DNA of 64,000 nt, from assembly GCA_034359265.1 (NCBI GenBank), contig CP136890.1, forward strand, positions 89,429,501 through 89,493,500, written 5' to 3'. The notes under the pieces were generated by a model that ran no database searches, was not told the origin of the DNA, and saw only the letters and a list, made by a program, of their open reading frames with translations. Source of the stretch: Canna indica (lineage: Eukaryota > Streptophyta > Magnoliopsida > Zingiberales > Cannaceae). Within the stretch, counting starts at the first letter, position 1. Every line of letters begins with the position of its first letter. Below, piece after piece: positions 20,958 through 31,655 of the stretch. Position numbers and translations under genes: made by a program.

Positions 20958-23900
20958 TTAAAATGCGGACGAATGACGTCTGTCGTACCCATACATATCT
21001 TCGGCTTCGGGACATACACGGCTAAGGTCAACACTGTAGTTCTCTAATGCCCATATTTGGAAATTTTCCCATGGCATAATGCCTTGGTATCCATTATACC
21101 ACATTGACATTAGCGTTTCTTTGTTGGGTTTCCAAGAACCAGACCCTGTATCATCAGTTGAGTAGGTACTGGATACAGAGTAGGTGGATTCAGAAACCTC
21201 TTGCAAACTACTCATCATATCATGATGGTAATCTTGCAAAGCTGTCGGTCCACCTCTTCGACGCGAGCCTCTCTTCTTGTACACCTGAGTTGTTAGTCCG
21301 GTACTAGCACCACGGTCATCATCTTGGGTGGCGTGATCGAAGTATTGCTCATTTGTCCATGGATCATCATATGGCAATGTTGATGACACGACTGTGTCTT
21401 CTCCACCAGCTCCATCATCATCATCATCTCCTCCGTCTTTTGTGCTGCTACTGCTATAAATGGAGGGCTCGTCTTCTTCATCCTCTTCTGCTTCTGCAAT
21501 CGCTTCCAAAGGATCAATTGGTCGTTTACCTTTGGCTTTGCCTTTTGCCTTTGAAGGTGTTGCCTTCTTTTTTCCCTTTGATCGAGAAGATGGAGTGTCT
21601 GATTTGGATCGGCGTCTTCCTTGCCGAATTCGTTGAGAGTCCAAGGGAGTAATGGCTATGTCTTCTGGTTGGCTCTCAGACTCAAGTGCATCAGATATAA
21701 TTGGTGAAGGCTGAGGTGGTTCGCCTGGTTCATCAAGAAGAGGCTGGTCGCTCTCCATTGCACTCCACCAATCAATTATCGGGTCCGTATCGTCTTGGAG
21801 GAACTCAACATCGAACGGATCTACATGTCGAATATCTTCGTTTTGTAATGTCCGCATTCGAAGCCGCATGTTGTAATGAACATATACTAGCTTCTCTAAT
21901 CGGGCATATGAAAGCCGATTGCGCAGCTTGGTATGAATTAAGGAGAAGGTCGACCAATTTCTCTCGCATCCACTTGCTGATGTGGTTTGCGAGAGGATAC
22001 GTGTTGCAATCTTCCAAAGAGTTGGAGCTTCGATTCCAAATTGCAACCACCATTCAACTGCAATAGATTTAAAATTGATTTTAGTAACGAGATTACCAAT
22101 TTTATAATTAATAAATAAATTGAAAAAAATTATATCTACCTGGATCCATAGAATCTAGGCACGATATTGCAAATGGATCTCCGAAATTGCCACTTGAATC
22201 TCGAAAATATTTTGATTCATTTAGAGCTTGTGCCGCTTCTCTGGTTATTGCCGACATTCGTTGTATGACCTTGCGAAGCGGATATAAGAAACTATCCGTC
22301 GTTCCAAGATCATATCGATACTGGTATGCGGGATTTAAATAATACGCTACAAAAAAGTATCAATTTAATAAGTAATTTAGCATAATGAATTAAAATTAAA
22401 TAAATTTTAGAAAATTAAATAAAAAATTACCCGCGATGTGTATGTCACGACCCATTTGATCCTCCCACCTCTGGGAGATAATGTCGATGAAGGGTTTATA
22501 CTTGGTCTCCGAAATCAACACCCTCTTGATTTCTTCTTGTGCTTGATGGATGTAGTAGTAGAGATGACCCATTTGAGGCATCTTTTCCATCTCCACCTGT
22601 TGTAGAACCTTGTACAATGGTTCTACGGCGACGACTATCTCCGCAACGTGATCCCAGAACTGCGTGTTGAGGACGTTCTTCTCGGTTTGCTTTCCATCAT
22701 TAGTTCCGACATATCTTGATGTAGACCATTCCTCACTCGTAAACATTGATTGAAGGCCCGCCTTACGTTGTTGGAGCGACCTTAATGAGATGAAATTGGT
22801 TGCAAAACGAGTCGCTCCCGGTCGAAGAATTTCACCTAAAATATGAAATTATTATTAGTAATTATCACCTAAACTAATTAATAAATAAATACTATAAATT
22901 ATTTTTAAAAAATACCTTCTGTAAATTTTCTCATAAGGGCGTGTACCCATGTGTGGTTGTATATGAAGCGCGTAATTTGTTGCCCCTTTTTTACCGTCTT
23001 ATTCACCATCGATATATCACCGATATCTTTCATCATTAGGTCTACACAATGCGCTGCACATAGAGTCCAATATATGTGAGAATAATCCATTTCAATTATC
23101 TCACCAGCCCTTTTGAAATTAGCTCCGTTGTCGGTTATAATTTGAACAAAGTTCTCGGGTCCATTCTCCTCGATCACCTCCTTCATCAGCTTCGAGATGT
23201 AGAGAGAACTATGGACTTCATCGGATGCGTTCACCGACTTGTGATAGATAACCCTCCTGTTGCAATAGATGAGGAAGTTGATGATGCTCATTCGGGTTGG
23301 ACCGGTCCAACTATCGCACATCAAAGTGCATCCGTAATCCCCCCATTGCCGCTTGATTCTGTCGATCCATTGATTTATTTCCTTGACCTCTTCTTCAAGG
23401 AAAGGTCCTGAAATTTCATACGGAGTTGGAGGGGTAATACCTGGGCCTACCTTTTGGATGGTAGACACCATAGTTCGGTAGTACGGGTTGTTGGCTGCAT
23501 TTGCGGGAATCCGGCTGAAGTGGAACCATTTGTAGATGGCTTTTCCCAACTCCCACTTCTTCGACTTGCCGTACATATCGTCTATGCGTTGTTGCTTTGC
23601 CGAGAAGGAGGAAATGCCCTGGGATCAAGATCAGAAATATCAACATTAGTTCTCCTACCACTTGCTCCGAGGTTTGTGAAGAATCCACGAAGGCCTCCTC
23701 TGCTGCTTCCTCTGCTCTGAGTTTGAGGTGCTCTCATGCTAGAACTCCGACCAATATAAGGACCGGAGGAAATTGGACCGCTTCGGTCCATTGCTTCGGC
23801 AGCCGAAGTTGAGCCGACGCTGCTTATCCCACCGCTGCCACTGTCGCCGCCATATTCGAATTGAGATCCGGGATAATACATCCGTTCTCGTTTGAATTCA

Positions 23901-24268
23901 GCATGCTCCAATGAAGCTCGGATGCCGGCTTCAAGTTCCGGATCCTCGTCGTTATCGCCACCTCGAGCCTCATAATGGCCACCGCTGACATCTTGGGTAG
24001 CTCGTCGGTCGAACTCGGCTTGTTGAGGTGCAGTCTTAAGACGTTCCTCCTTCTTGTTGTTGAGTTGCGCTTTGAACATCTTCCGGACTTCGGCCGGTAC
24101 TTTGGCGCAATTGACGACGTCGGGATATCCTCCGGCCAAGTGTTGCTTCAATCGAGTGATGCCTCCACCACGTGAAATCATATTACAGTGGTGGCATTGC
24201 CAGTGATGAGCCTTCTCCAACCGAGTACCGTGCTGCCATGCGGGGTCGGCTTGAGATTTCGGCGCCAT
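20958..24268 (-). pseudogene. hAT transposase, four exons, one frameshift
   Basis: Exons are 24268-22916, 22835-22431, 22346-22140 and 22057-20958, with GT-AG introns of 80, 84 and 82 bp and consistent phases. The protein is about 1020 residues. It has a BED zinc finger near the N-terminus (WQCHHCNM...GGITRLKQHLAG), a DUF659 region (GCTLMCDSWTGPTR, SLYISKLMKEVIEENG, AAHCVDLMMKDIG), the central part (RPGATRFATNFISL, YYLNPAYQYRYD) and the C-terminal hAT dimerisation region (TTSASGCERNWSTFS, KLRNRLSYARLEKLVYV), then a long charged tail. The only defect I see is a small indel near 23585-23595: the first frame stops at TAG 23582-23584 while the DUF659 frame opens just before 23576. hAT transposases cut and paste elements with 8-bp duplications. 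Confidence 0.88.
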
Positions 24269-24409
24269 TTCGATAGAATTTCGACGTAGAAATTAATAAA
24301 GAAAGAGATTGAGAGTTTAGATGGGTAGAAGGGTGAGTGAGGATGAAAGAAGTGTTTTGGGGGCTTTATATAGCCCCCAAAACAACCCAAATCATAGCCG
24401 TTTGGGGTC

Positions 24410-24770
24410 ACTATTGATCATACCGGGCGGTATACCGCCCGCCCGGTATGCATGTAATACGTACCGCCCGGTTTGGGCGGTATATATCAAATACCGCCCA
24501 AACCGGGCGGTATGATTCCCCATGTGGCCGACAGCCCGACACGTTGTTAACGCCAACGGCATTGCCGTGACATACCGCCCGGTATCGCCCATACCGGGCG
24601 GTATGAGCATATACCGCCCATACCGGGCGGTATATCGCATCATACCGCTATATACCGCACGGTATACACAATATACCCGATTTTTTCAAAACCGGGTATA
24701 TCGAATACCGGAAATCTCAAAAACCGGTATATACCGGCCGGTATATACCGTTTCGGGCGGTATTTTAAAC
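24410..24770. repeat. hAT right subterminal ATACCGCCCGGTAT palindromes
   Basis: More than ten copies of ATACCGCCC, CCGGGCGGTAT or the full palindrome lie in about 360 bases between the transposase start and the right terminus. Subterminal repeats of this kind bind the BED finger of hAT transposases in known elements; the role here is inferred. Confidence 0.85.
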
Positions 24771-24782
24771 CTTAGTTTATAG

Positions 24783-27228
24783 AAAGTGATATTTTTGACA
24801 AAAAATTTGAAACCAATTTGTTTGGACGAAAATATTTGATACCAATTATTGAATGGTCATTTGAGATGCATGTATCAAGTTTGAACTCAAAATAAATTTT
24901 CTAAGTTCATTTTTCATCCTACATTGTTTTCAAACAAACAAAAGGATCCAAGCTATCATCCAAAATATCAAAATCATTTCTAGGAATGATTTTACTCATG
25001 AAATTGTGTGAATGATATTAGAAATGGAATCCAAAACGTGTACATGAGTTTTTATATAAAGTTTTCGAAGAAAAATCAAAGTATCGAAAAGATTGATATT
25101 TCATATAAGGATACTTTGTGTTTTCGAAATCCTACTTCAAAATTCTATTATAAATTAGATTCTTGATAAAACTTTTTGAAATTTTTACTGATAAAACTAG
25201 TTTTTTCAGTGAATGTGTAGTTTTAAGAATTATCTAAAAAGGATTTTTCCATATTTTTCTAGAAATAACTAAAATTGGTGATACCAATTGTTGAACAAAT
25301 GACAATTCTATAATTTTTCAGTTATTTTCAAAAAATGCTTAGTTTTCATTCAAACTTTTATGACACCACATAATGGTCATGTAAAGAGTGTATGTCAAGT
25401 TTGAGATGAAAATTATATCCTTAAGTCAAGATATTAACCTAGCATGGTTTCATTCAAAACTAAACTAGTTTTAATGAAATTTGCTAAGTTTCAATCTTAA
25501 CATTTACTCATGATTTTTCAAACTTAAACTTATGGATACCTATCATGAGTAACTCTAAACATGTTCCTCAAATATGGATTGAAAATGAGACCTTTAAGTC
25601 AACTTGTTGACTTGGGTCAACTAGGTTCAAAAGAGGTAATCATGAATTAACCTCTATTATCATTTTATCCATATCCATATGAATTTTTCATTTTAAATGT
25701 ATGGAAACATGTCATACCTATTCCTAAACATGTTTATGAAGTTTGGACTTAAAATCAAGTGTCCAAGTCAATTTGTTGACTTAGGTCAAACTTATCAAGA
25801 TTAAGTTCTCTAATGTGATCTAGTTATCTCATTCTTCATCTACACATGAATTTTCAAGATTGAACACCTAGAATCATATCATGTGTGTATCTAAACATGT
25901 TCATTTTATTTTTAACGTAAAATGAAGTCTCTAGAGAAGAATTTTAACCTAGTTCAATTTCATAGATATCATGATATCATGAAATGAGCTAAATTAACAA
26001 GATTTTTTCTACTCATGAAAATTCAAATATTTATCATGCAATCATCAATCATGAGTATGGAGACATTATTAAACATGAAAATTCAATTATTTTTCAAATA
26101 TTTTTGCAAAATAAAATTCATACATTTTTCTTAAAAATTTGCCCAATTTTTTCATTTTCTTTTAGATTGCATATCCTTCATTTACATTTACAACTTGCAA
26201 GTAGACATCATTAGTATCATAATGAAATAATTATGACTACTAGCAAACTAACAAACTAAATAGCAAGGTTTAATGCAAAGTTTTATTAAACGCTTTAACC
26301 TATGCTAGATAGTAGAGATTCATTTAAAGAAAAATTTACATGATATCATAATGAATCTAAGGGATCAAGATGTGAACCATTTGAGGCATAAGGTTCTTAG
26401 ACAAGTTTAACTAGTTAGGTCTTAAAGAAATGTCTCTAGTAGCAAGTATCAACCTAGAGCAAGTTTCATTTGATGAAATTAGCCTAAGTGCTAATATTCT
26501 ACCTACTCATGAGAATTCAAGTGTGTTAACATGCAAATCTAATCATGAGCATAAAGACATCGTTTAAGCTTAAACATTGAGGTATAACACTAAGATTTTG
26601 AATTTATCAAAGTTATACCCTATTCATGATAATTTAGTCAAACTAATTTTTTCATTCTAATTAGCCTTCCATTTTATCATAACTTGCAAGTATACTTTAT
26701 AAATAGAAAATGAAATCAAATCTACATGCAAGCTATCAAACTAAATAGTGAAGAGAAAAACCAAGTATCATTTATCAACTTCAACTTCACTAAATAGCAT
26801 GGATTCATTTTCAAAGAAATTATTCATGATAACAAAATGAATCAAGAGATCTCAAAATATAAAATTTTGAAACATAAGATCTCCAACCCTTCTTATTTGT
26901 TGAAAACTGAAAGCCACAAAAAGCCTACGATTTAGATCCGCAAGGTTGCTTAGGCCCATTACAGGCCACTTAGGTCTCCGAGGAGACCGGGAAATCAAAA
27001 TCAAAAATATTTTCAAAAGAACTCTTTTGCAAGAGTGGGGAAAACAACTCAATCTTAAACATGGTATCATAATCTTCAACTAAGATTAAACAATGCAAGT
27101 TAGAAGATAATACCGGAATAGTTTTGATGCCAACTTTACCTAAGACATCAAGGTAGCTTGAAGTATCAACCAAGGAAGGATTCATCATTCAAGTCCATGG
27201 TCAACTCCAATACACCACTTCTCATTCA
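24783..27228. other. Noncoding AT-rich part of the Copia remnant
   Basis: There is no gene here. The sequence consists of diverged repeats of a block built from TCATGAGTA, TCAAGTTTGARRTGAAAAT, AAGTC and TTGACTTGGGTCAAC motifs (for example around 25600 and 25770; also 20660 on the other side of the hAT element). It is consistent with the long noncoding region between pol and 3' LTR in some Copia elements, though here it follows gag directly. Confidence 0.6.
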
Positions 27229-28444
27229 TCATTGTGTGGTAGCTCCCCCTACAAAAGAAGATGAAATCTTTGGTACCCAAATAGCTTTGGGTCCTTGGGG
27301 GTGAGTTGGCCTAGGAATCCAAAGTGTGTTAGCAACACTTGGATTTCTTTTAAATGCACAATCAAAAATAGCATGACCAAAAATACCACAACAAAAACAA
27401 TGTCCATTGAATTCCTTTTTATTTATGTTACGGACATGAGATTTATCCTTAGAATGCTTGACATGAAAAGGATGATGGTCATGCCCATTCTTAAGTGAAA
27501 TGTTTTTCTTTTGAATTTGAGGTTCAAAAGTGCAATGCCTAACATGAGATTTTGCATTAGGATGCATAGCATGTGATTTTGCAGTTGAATGCATAGCATG
27601 AGATTTTTGATGATCATATGCATTTTTAAAAGAAACATTTTTCTTTCCATTTTTCTTGAAGGAAGTTGAGTTTCTCAAATTATGTACTTCCTTGTTCAAA
27701 ACCAAAATCTCATATTTCAAAACTTCAATTGACTTATGCATGACATATAGTTGAGATTTCAATATATATTGTTCTCACTTACTATTTTTGAATTCTCAAA
27801 TTTTAAATTTTCATTTTCAAGCTTTAGGTCATTAAGCTCAAAATTCAATCTATCATGACATAAATCAAATGAGTTAGACTTTAATTTCTCATTTTCTAGC
27901 TTTAATTCATGCACATGAGAATTAAGCATTACATTTTCTTTCTTTGGAATCTTATTTTCCTTATCCTTTTTAGTAAGCAAAGTGTACATTATCTTATATT
28001 CACTTACTAACTCATCATATTGCATATCATGAGAATTAGAAGAGCTAGTACTAACATTTTCATTATTATGACTAGAAGGGAGAGAGTATACCTCATCATT
28101 GGTACTTATAAGGCAAACTTTTGAGGTAGCTTCATAGTCATTGCTAGAGGGTGCTTTAAATGTGTGAGAGGTGGAGGTGAAAACACTTGACCTCTTCCTT
28201 GCTTTGTTCATCAAGGTAGGGCAATTCTTTCTAACATGCCATTTATCTTTGCATGCATGGCACACTACCTTCATTTTTGGCTCTTTGTACTTCTATGGCT
28301 AGAAACACTAAAAGTTTCAAGAACTTCATTAGATATAGGAGTATGACAATTGTCATAGTCTCCTTCATTTAGAGTAACAAGTTCTTCACTTTTAGCATAA
28401 TCATAAAGCATATTCAAGGTACCCCAAATATTATATGCCGAAGT
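27229..28444 (-). pseudogene. Copia gag fragment with two zinc knuckles, frameshifted
   Basis: Three successive - strand frames join as one degenerate gag: 28444-28271 (SAYNIWGTLNMLYDYAKSEE), 28274-27759 (zinc knuckle CHACKDKWHVRKNCP, then Ser/Asn-rich and a Leu/Glu coiled-coil-like stretch with ELKLENEKLK) and 27762-27229 (KSHAMH repeats, a second Cys/His motif CFCCGIFGHAIFDC, and TLWIPRPTHPQGPKAIWVPK). Each change of frame implies a small indel. Its 5' part is absent because virus-derived DNA starts at 28445. Gag packages retrotransposon RNA; this copy cannot make a full protein. Confidence 0.75.
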
Positions 28445-29563
28445 ATACCCAATGTCAAGCCATTTCGGATACAAGCAATCTTAGATACAGGCGCAACCGT
28501 TTGCTGTATTGATCAAGATTCCATACCTTCGGAAGCACTGGAACCTAGTGCTTACCCGATTCAAATAAATGGAGTCAATTCCCAGCAAGTTGCCAGCCTA
28601 AGATTAAAGGGCGGTTTAATGTCAATCGAAGACAACAAGTTTAAAATCCCTTTTACATATGCCTTCCCAATGGGAAAACGGGATGGCATACAGATGCTTA
28701 TCGGTTGCAACTTTATACGGGCCATGCAAGGAGGTGTCCGCATTGAAGAGCAAACAGTCACATTTTACAAGAAGGTAACAACTATCACGACAAAGCTAGA
28801 CACTGAGGTGATATCTAATGTGGTGATCGAGGAATTAGGTATGACAGAAGATGAATACCTAGAAATCAAGAATGCGGTGTCGTACGATCATTTCAAGGAA
28901 TCACCTAGCTTCAAGCAGAAGTTTAAACCACTCCTGGCTCGACTAGAAGAAAGAGGATTTATTGGAAATAATCCGGTGCAGCACTGGACTAAAAACCAGG
29001 TGACGTGCAGGCTGGACATCATTAACCCAGACTTAACCATCCAAGATAAGCCTCTGAAACAAGTGACCCCCTTGATGAAGGAGCAATATGATAAACACAT
29101 CAAGGCACTTCTAAAAATCGGAGCCATCAGACCTTCCACCAGCAGGCATAGAACCATGGCAATCATGGTTAATTCCGGAACAAGTGTTGATCCTTCTACG
29201 GGACGAGAAACAAAAGGCAAAGAACGCATGGTCTTTAACTACCGAACATTGAATGACAATACGCACAAAGACCAATACAGCCTTCCAGGTATCAACACCA
29301 TACTTAAAAGGATTGGTAATAGCAGGATCTTTTCAAAATTTGATTTGAAAAGCGGGTTTCATCAAGTTGCAATGAGCCCCGAATCAATTCCCTGGACGGC
29401 ATTTATTGTTCCCGGAGGACTCTATGAATGGCTAGTAATGCCATTCGGGTTGAAAAACGCTCCTGCCGTATTCCAACGCAAGATGGACCAATGCTTTGCC
29501 GGCACAGAAAATTTCATCGCAGTATACGTGGATGATATTCTGGTATTTTCAGATGATGAGAAA
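28445..29563 (+). pseudogene. Pararetrovirus copy 1: protease to reverse transcriptase fragment
   Basis: The segment is nearly identical to 34787-35905 of the main copy, beginning shortly before the protease DTG motif and ending just after the reverse transcriptase YVDDILVFS motif. Differences are rare (for example Pro in place of Leu near 28973). It lacks the rest of the polyprotein on both sides and fuses at 29563/29564 to the downstream-ORF region, so it cannot encode a working polymerase. Confidence 0.93.
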
Positions 29564-30396
29564 GCCGAAGCACATATGCAACCACCAAAAGAGCTATCAT
29601 GACGGCCCAACATTGGGCTGTCCTCAGCGGATCTCACGCTCTTGAGGAAGCTGAAACTTTAACCTGCAATCTAATGTATGGGGAGATCTACTCCATGGAA
29701 GAAGTTGATGAATGGGCACTCAAGATATTCCAGGCCCATCAAACGCAAACTCAAAAAACCTTAACTGAACTTGAGGCGTTACTGGCAATGGCCTACCTAC
29801 AGAAAGCTCGCCTAGAGCAAGCCTCTATCAATGATACGTTCTCAGAAGATGCACTCAAACCACTGACTCAGCACATCAAGAACCTAGAGTCATGTCACAA
29901 AATGATCTCCAGCAGTAGAACCAGCAATAGCTACTGCAACATAAGATTCGCCCTAATCTAAAGGACAATAATTCAGCCGACAGCACGAATCATGACAGCA
30001 AGGACAAGGACAATAATACATCACCTTTAGAGCTGGCGCCAACACTTTCGGTGCTGGCTGTACAGTAATAGTAGTTGTTTCTTTTAAAAAGAAGATTCTC
30101 CCACTGTAGAAGATAATCTGTGAGTGGACGATGGGGTCCCACGCACACCCGCACTCACTTATTCATCTTTTTCGAGAGACTTCTTAGCATTCTATAAATA
30201 GACGCAACTAAGGAGTTGCAGGACACACTCGGAAACCCCGAAGAGTTCCTACCTCTCCCACTGTACTAAGTTTGTATTTGTATTTTCAATCAAGCTTTCA
30301 GCTTTTAGTTCCTCTCTGTTCTTTGAATCGACTTGTTCCAGCGTTCTTAGCAGCCCGTGAACATTTCTATTCGTAAAATCTGCGTTTAAACCTGGT
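29564..30396 (+). pseudogene. Pararetrovirus copy 1: downstream ORF and intergenic region
   Basis: The segment is nearly identical to 37706-38538. It retains the reading frame of the 146-residue downstream ORF from MTAQHWAVLSG (29599-29961) without its first residues, then the intergenic region with a TATAAATA box at 30193-30200. It ends within the first bases of the primer-binding site. The boundary at the primer site coincides with the minus-strand start point of the viral genome. Confidence 0.93.
30193..30200 (+). promoter_or_regulatory. TATA box of pararetrovirus copy 1
   Basis: TATAAATA lies in the copied intergenic region, identical in context to the box at 38335. It faces the main copy, so transcription starting here would run through the movement-protein fragment and into ORF2/ORF3. 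Activity is inferred. Confidence 0.65.
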
Positions 30397-31009
30397 GTAT
30401 CAACATTACTCGGATGAACGGATATTGGTTATTGAGGGAGCACAAGTTGAACTCCCTTTCATAACTGATCAAAGCTACAACCTGCTAGTCCGAGAAGGTC
30501 TCCAGCACCTTCACATAGGACTTATCATGATACGACTCCAGACGCTACATCGCAGAGATGCAGGTGTCAACGCACTTGTCCTCATAAGGGACACGAGATG
30601 GGCGGATGACCGTTCGGTCATCAGCTCAATGGAAATTGACCTGACCACTGGCGTACAGTTAGCTTACGCAGCTCCAGATGTTATTCTAAGCATACATGAT
30701 TTCAGAGAACATATCCAGCTTGTCATCCAGACCCACGGGTACAACGGATGGCAGGGAGGAGAAAGCAACCTCCTGCTATCCCGGTCACTTATAGGCAGAC
30801 TTTCCAATAACAGCCACACAAATTTTCGGTACAATGTTCAACATGTAGCCGATCATTTAGCAAGCAGGGGAATTCGTGCAATCCCTGGTCAGCCTAGAAC
30901 TACGGCCAATTTACAAGGACGACAATGGGTAATCAGACCAGCAGTATTACCAAACCCCCAGATTCCACAGTCAGCCAACATCCAGACTAGATCTGACGGA
31001 GCATTAACA
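30395..31009 (+). pseudogene. Pararetrovirus copy 1: movement-protein region fragment
   Basis: The segment matches 31931-32545 of the polyprotein gene (YQHYSDERILVIEGAQ to TRSDGALT), with isolated differences such as Val for Glu near 30653. It joins the intergenic segment through a 2-bp microhomology (GT). After 31009 the frame continues into unrelated residues and stops at 31088-31090. Confidence 0.93.
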
Positions 31010-31244
31010 ATGGCTTGCCTAAAGACTAGCTTTTTACTTACTTTGTTTGTGGTAATTATTCGATTGTTTGTTGAAACACATCTTGCTTAAGATAGACGAT
31101 AACGAGGGCGGAGTACTCGTATACAGAGGAAGAACCCATACATTCGCAATCTTAAGTTCAAAACTTTCATTAGACAATCTGAGGAGCACCATTAAACTTA
31201 GTAATATTAAGCTTTCTTAATTGAACCTGTGTACTCACATATTC
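31010..31244 (+). other. Sequence upstream of ORF2, possible end of a first viral ORF
   Basis: This stretch does not match the other viral segments in the window. A frame open from about 31056 and ending at TAA 31218-31220 encodes NEGGVLVYRGRTHTFAILSS and a Ser/Leu/Lys-rich end, 24 bases before the ORF2 ATG. It could be the 3' end of a truncated ORF1, a leader ORF, or host filler. In badnaviruses ORF1 normally overlaps ORF2 by ATGA, which is not seen here. Confidence 0.4.
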
Positions 31245-31655
31245 ATGAGTGATTGGAGACTAACTGCAACTAGCACAACCTACGCACAAGCACTACAAGC
31301 CACAGAATCCCTTGGCCAACCAGCAGTAGGATTTGTTCCGATTACAGCAGTCAACTCCCAAAAACCATCAGAAACTTTATTTAAGCAGTTGAACGTCCTT
31401 ATTCAACTGACTGTCAAAATTAAAGAAGACCTTGACACCCTTAAGCTTGAGGTCAAGAACCTAAAAGAATCAAAAGCCAAAAGTTTGGCTAATCCAGAAA
31501 ATCTTGCCATCTCCATAGACTCTCTGACGAAAGATCTCCAGAAACTCCAACTTGGAGAACCAAGGGCAAGTATCCCAAAGCTCAAAGGACAGCTATACGT
31601 CTTTAAGGACCCAAAACTGATTTTGGAAGAAGAACGTGCAAAGCTACGAAAATGA
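31245..31655 (+). CDS. Pararetrovirus ORF2, virion-associated-protein-like (136 aa)
   Basis: The ATG at 31245 begins MSDWRLTATSTTYAQALQAT; an in-frame TTG farther upstream is ignored because the ATG gives the usual length. The protein has an N-terminal ALQATESLGQPAVGF stretch followed by a heptad-like coiled coil (LNVLIQLTVKIKEDLDTLKL) and a basic C-terminus. Size, position and coiled coil fit the ORF2 product of badnaviruses, which binds nucleic acid and associates with virions; the function is inferred. The stop TGA overlaps the ORF3 start as ATGA at 31652-31655, the arrangement that permits leaky scanning or reinitiation on one polycistronic RNA. The frame is intact. Confidence 0.85.
   Translation: MSDWRLTATSTTYAQALQATESLGQPAVGFVPITAVNSQKPSETLFKQLNVLIQLTVKIKEDLDTLKLEVKNLKESKAKSLANPENLAISIDSLTKDLQKLQLGEPRASIPKLKGQLYVFKDPKLILEEERAKLRK

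Larger units (their letters stand above)
20726..24774 (-). mobile_element. hAT superfamily DNA transposon
   Basis: The left end is CAAGGTTTAAAATCTCGG; the right end read inward is TAAGGTTTAAAATACCG. The flanks are GTTTATAC (20718-20725) and GTTTATAG (24775-24782), an 8-bp target duplication with one mismatch, as expected of hAT elements. The interior encodes a four-exon hAT transposase on the - strand. The subterminal DNA is packed with CGGTAYACCG-type palindromes. The element lies inside the noncoding part of the Copia remnant. Confidence 0.92.
19952..28444 (-). mobile_element. Remnant of a - strand Copia element: gag without pol, long noncoding part
   Basis: Reading on the - strand, a broken gag (28444 to 27229) is followed by about 3.2 kb of noncoding DNA (27228-24783 and 20725-20190), several AAAAGGGGGAGA-type purine tracts (20190-19952) and the LTR start at 19951. 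No protease, integrase, reverse transcriptase or RNase H is recognisable. The purine tracts, gag type and LTR resemble SIRE/Maximus-like Copia elements; that lineage name is an inference. A hAT transposon interrupts the noncoding part. The gag side is cut by the pararetrovirus locus. Confidence 0.65.

Noticed and set aside
21353..21652. 99-codon + strand frame of His/Leu/Met composition
   Set aside because: Antisense shadow of the acidic, Ser-rich tail of the hAT transposase.
31221..31244. Upstream TTG start for viral ORF2
   Set aside because: The ATG at 31245 gives the expected length and N-terminus; nothing supports initiation at TTG.
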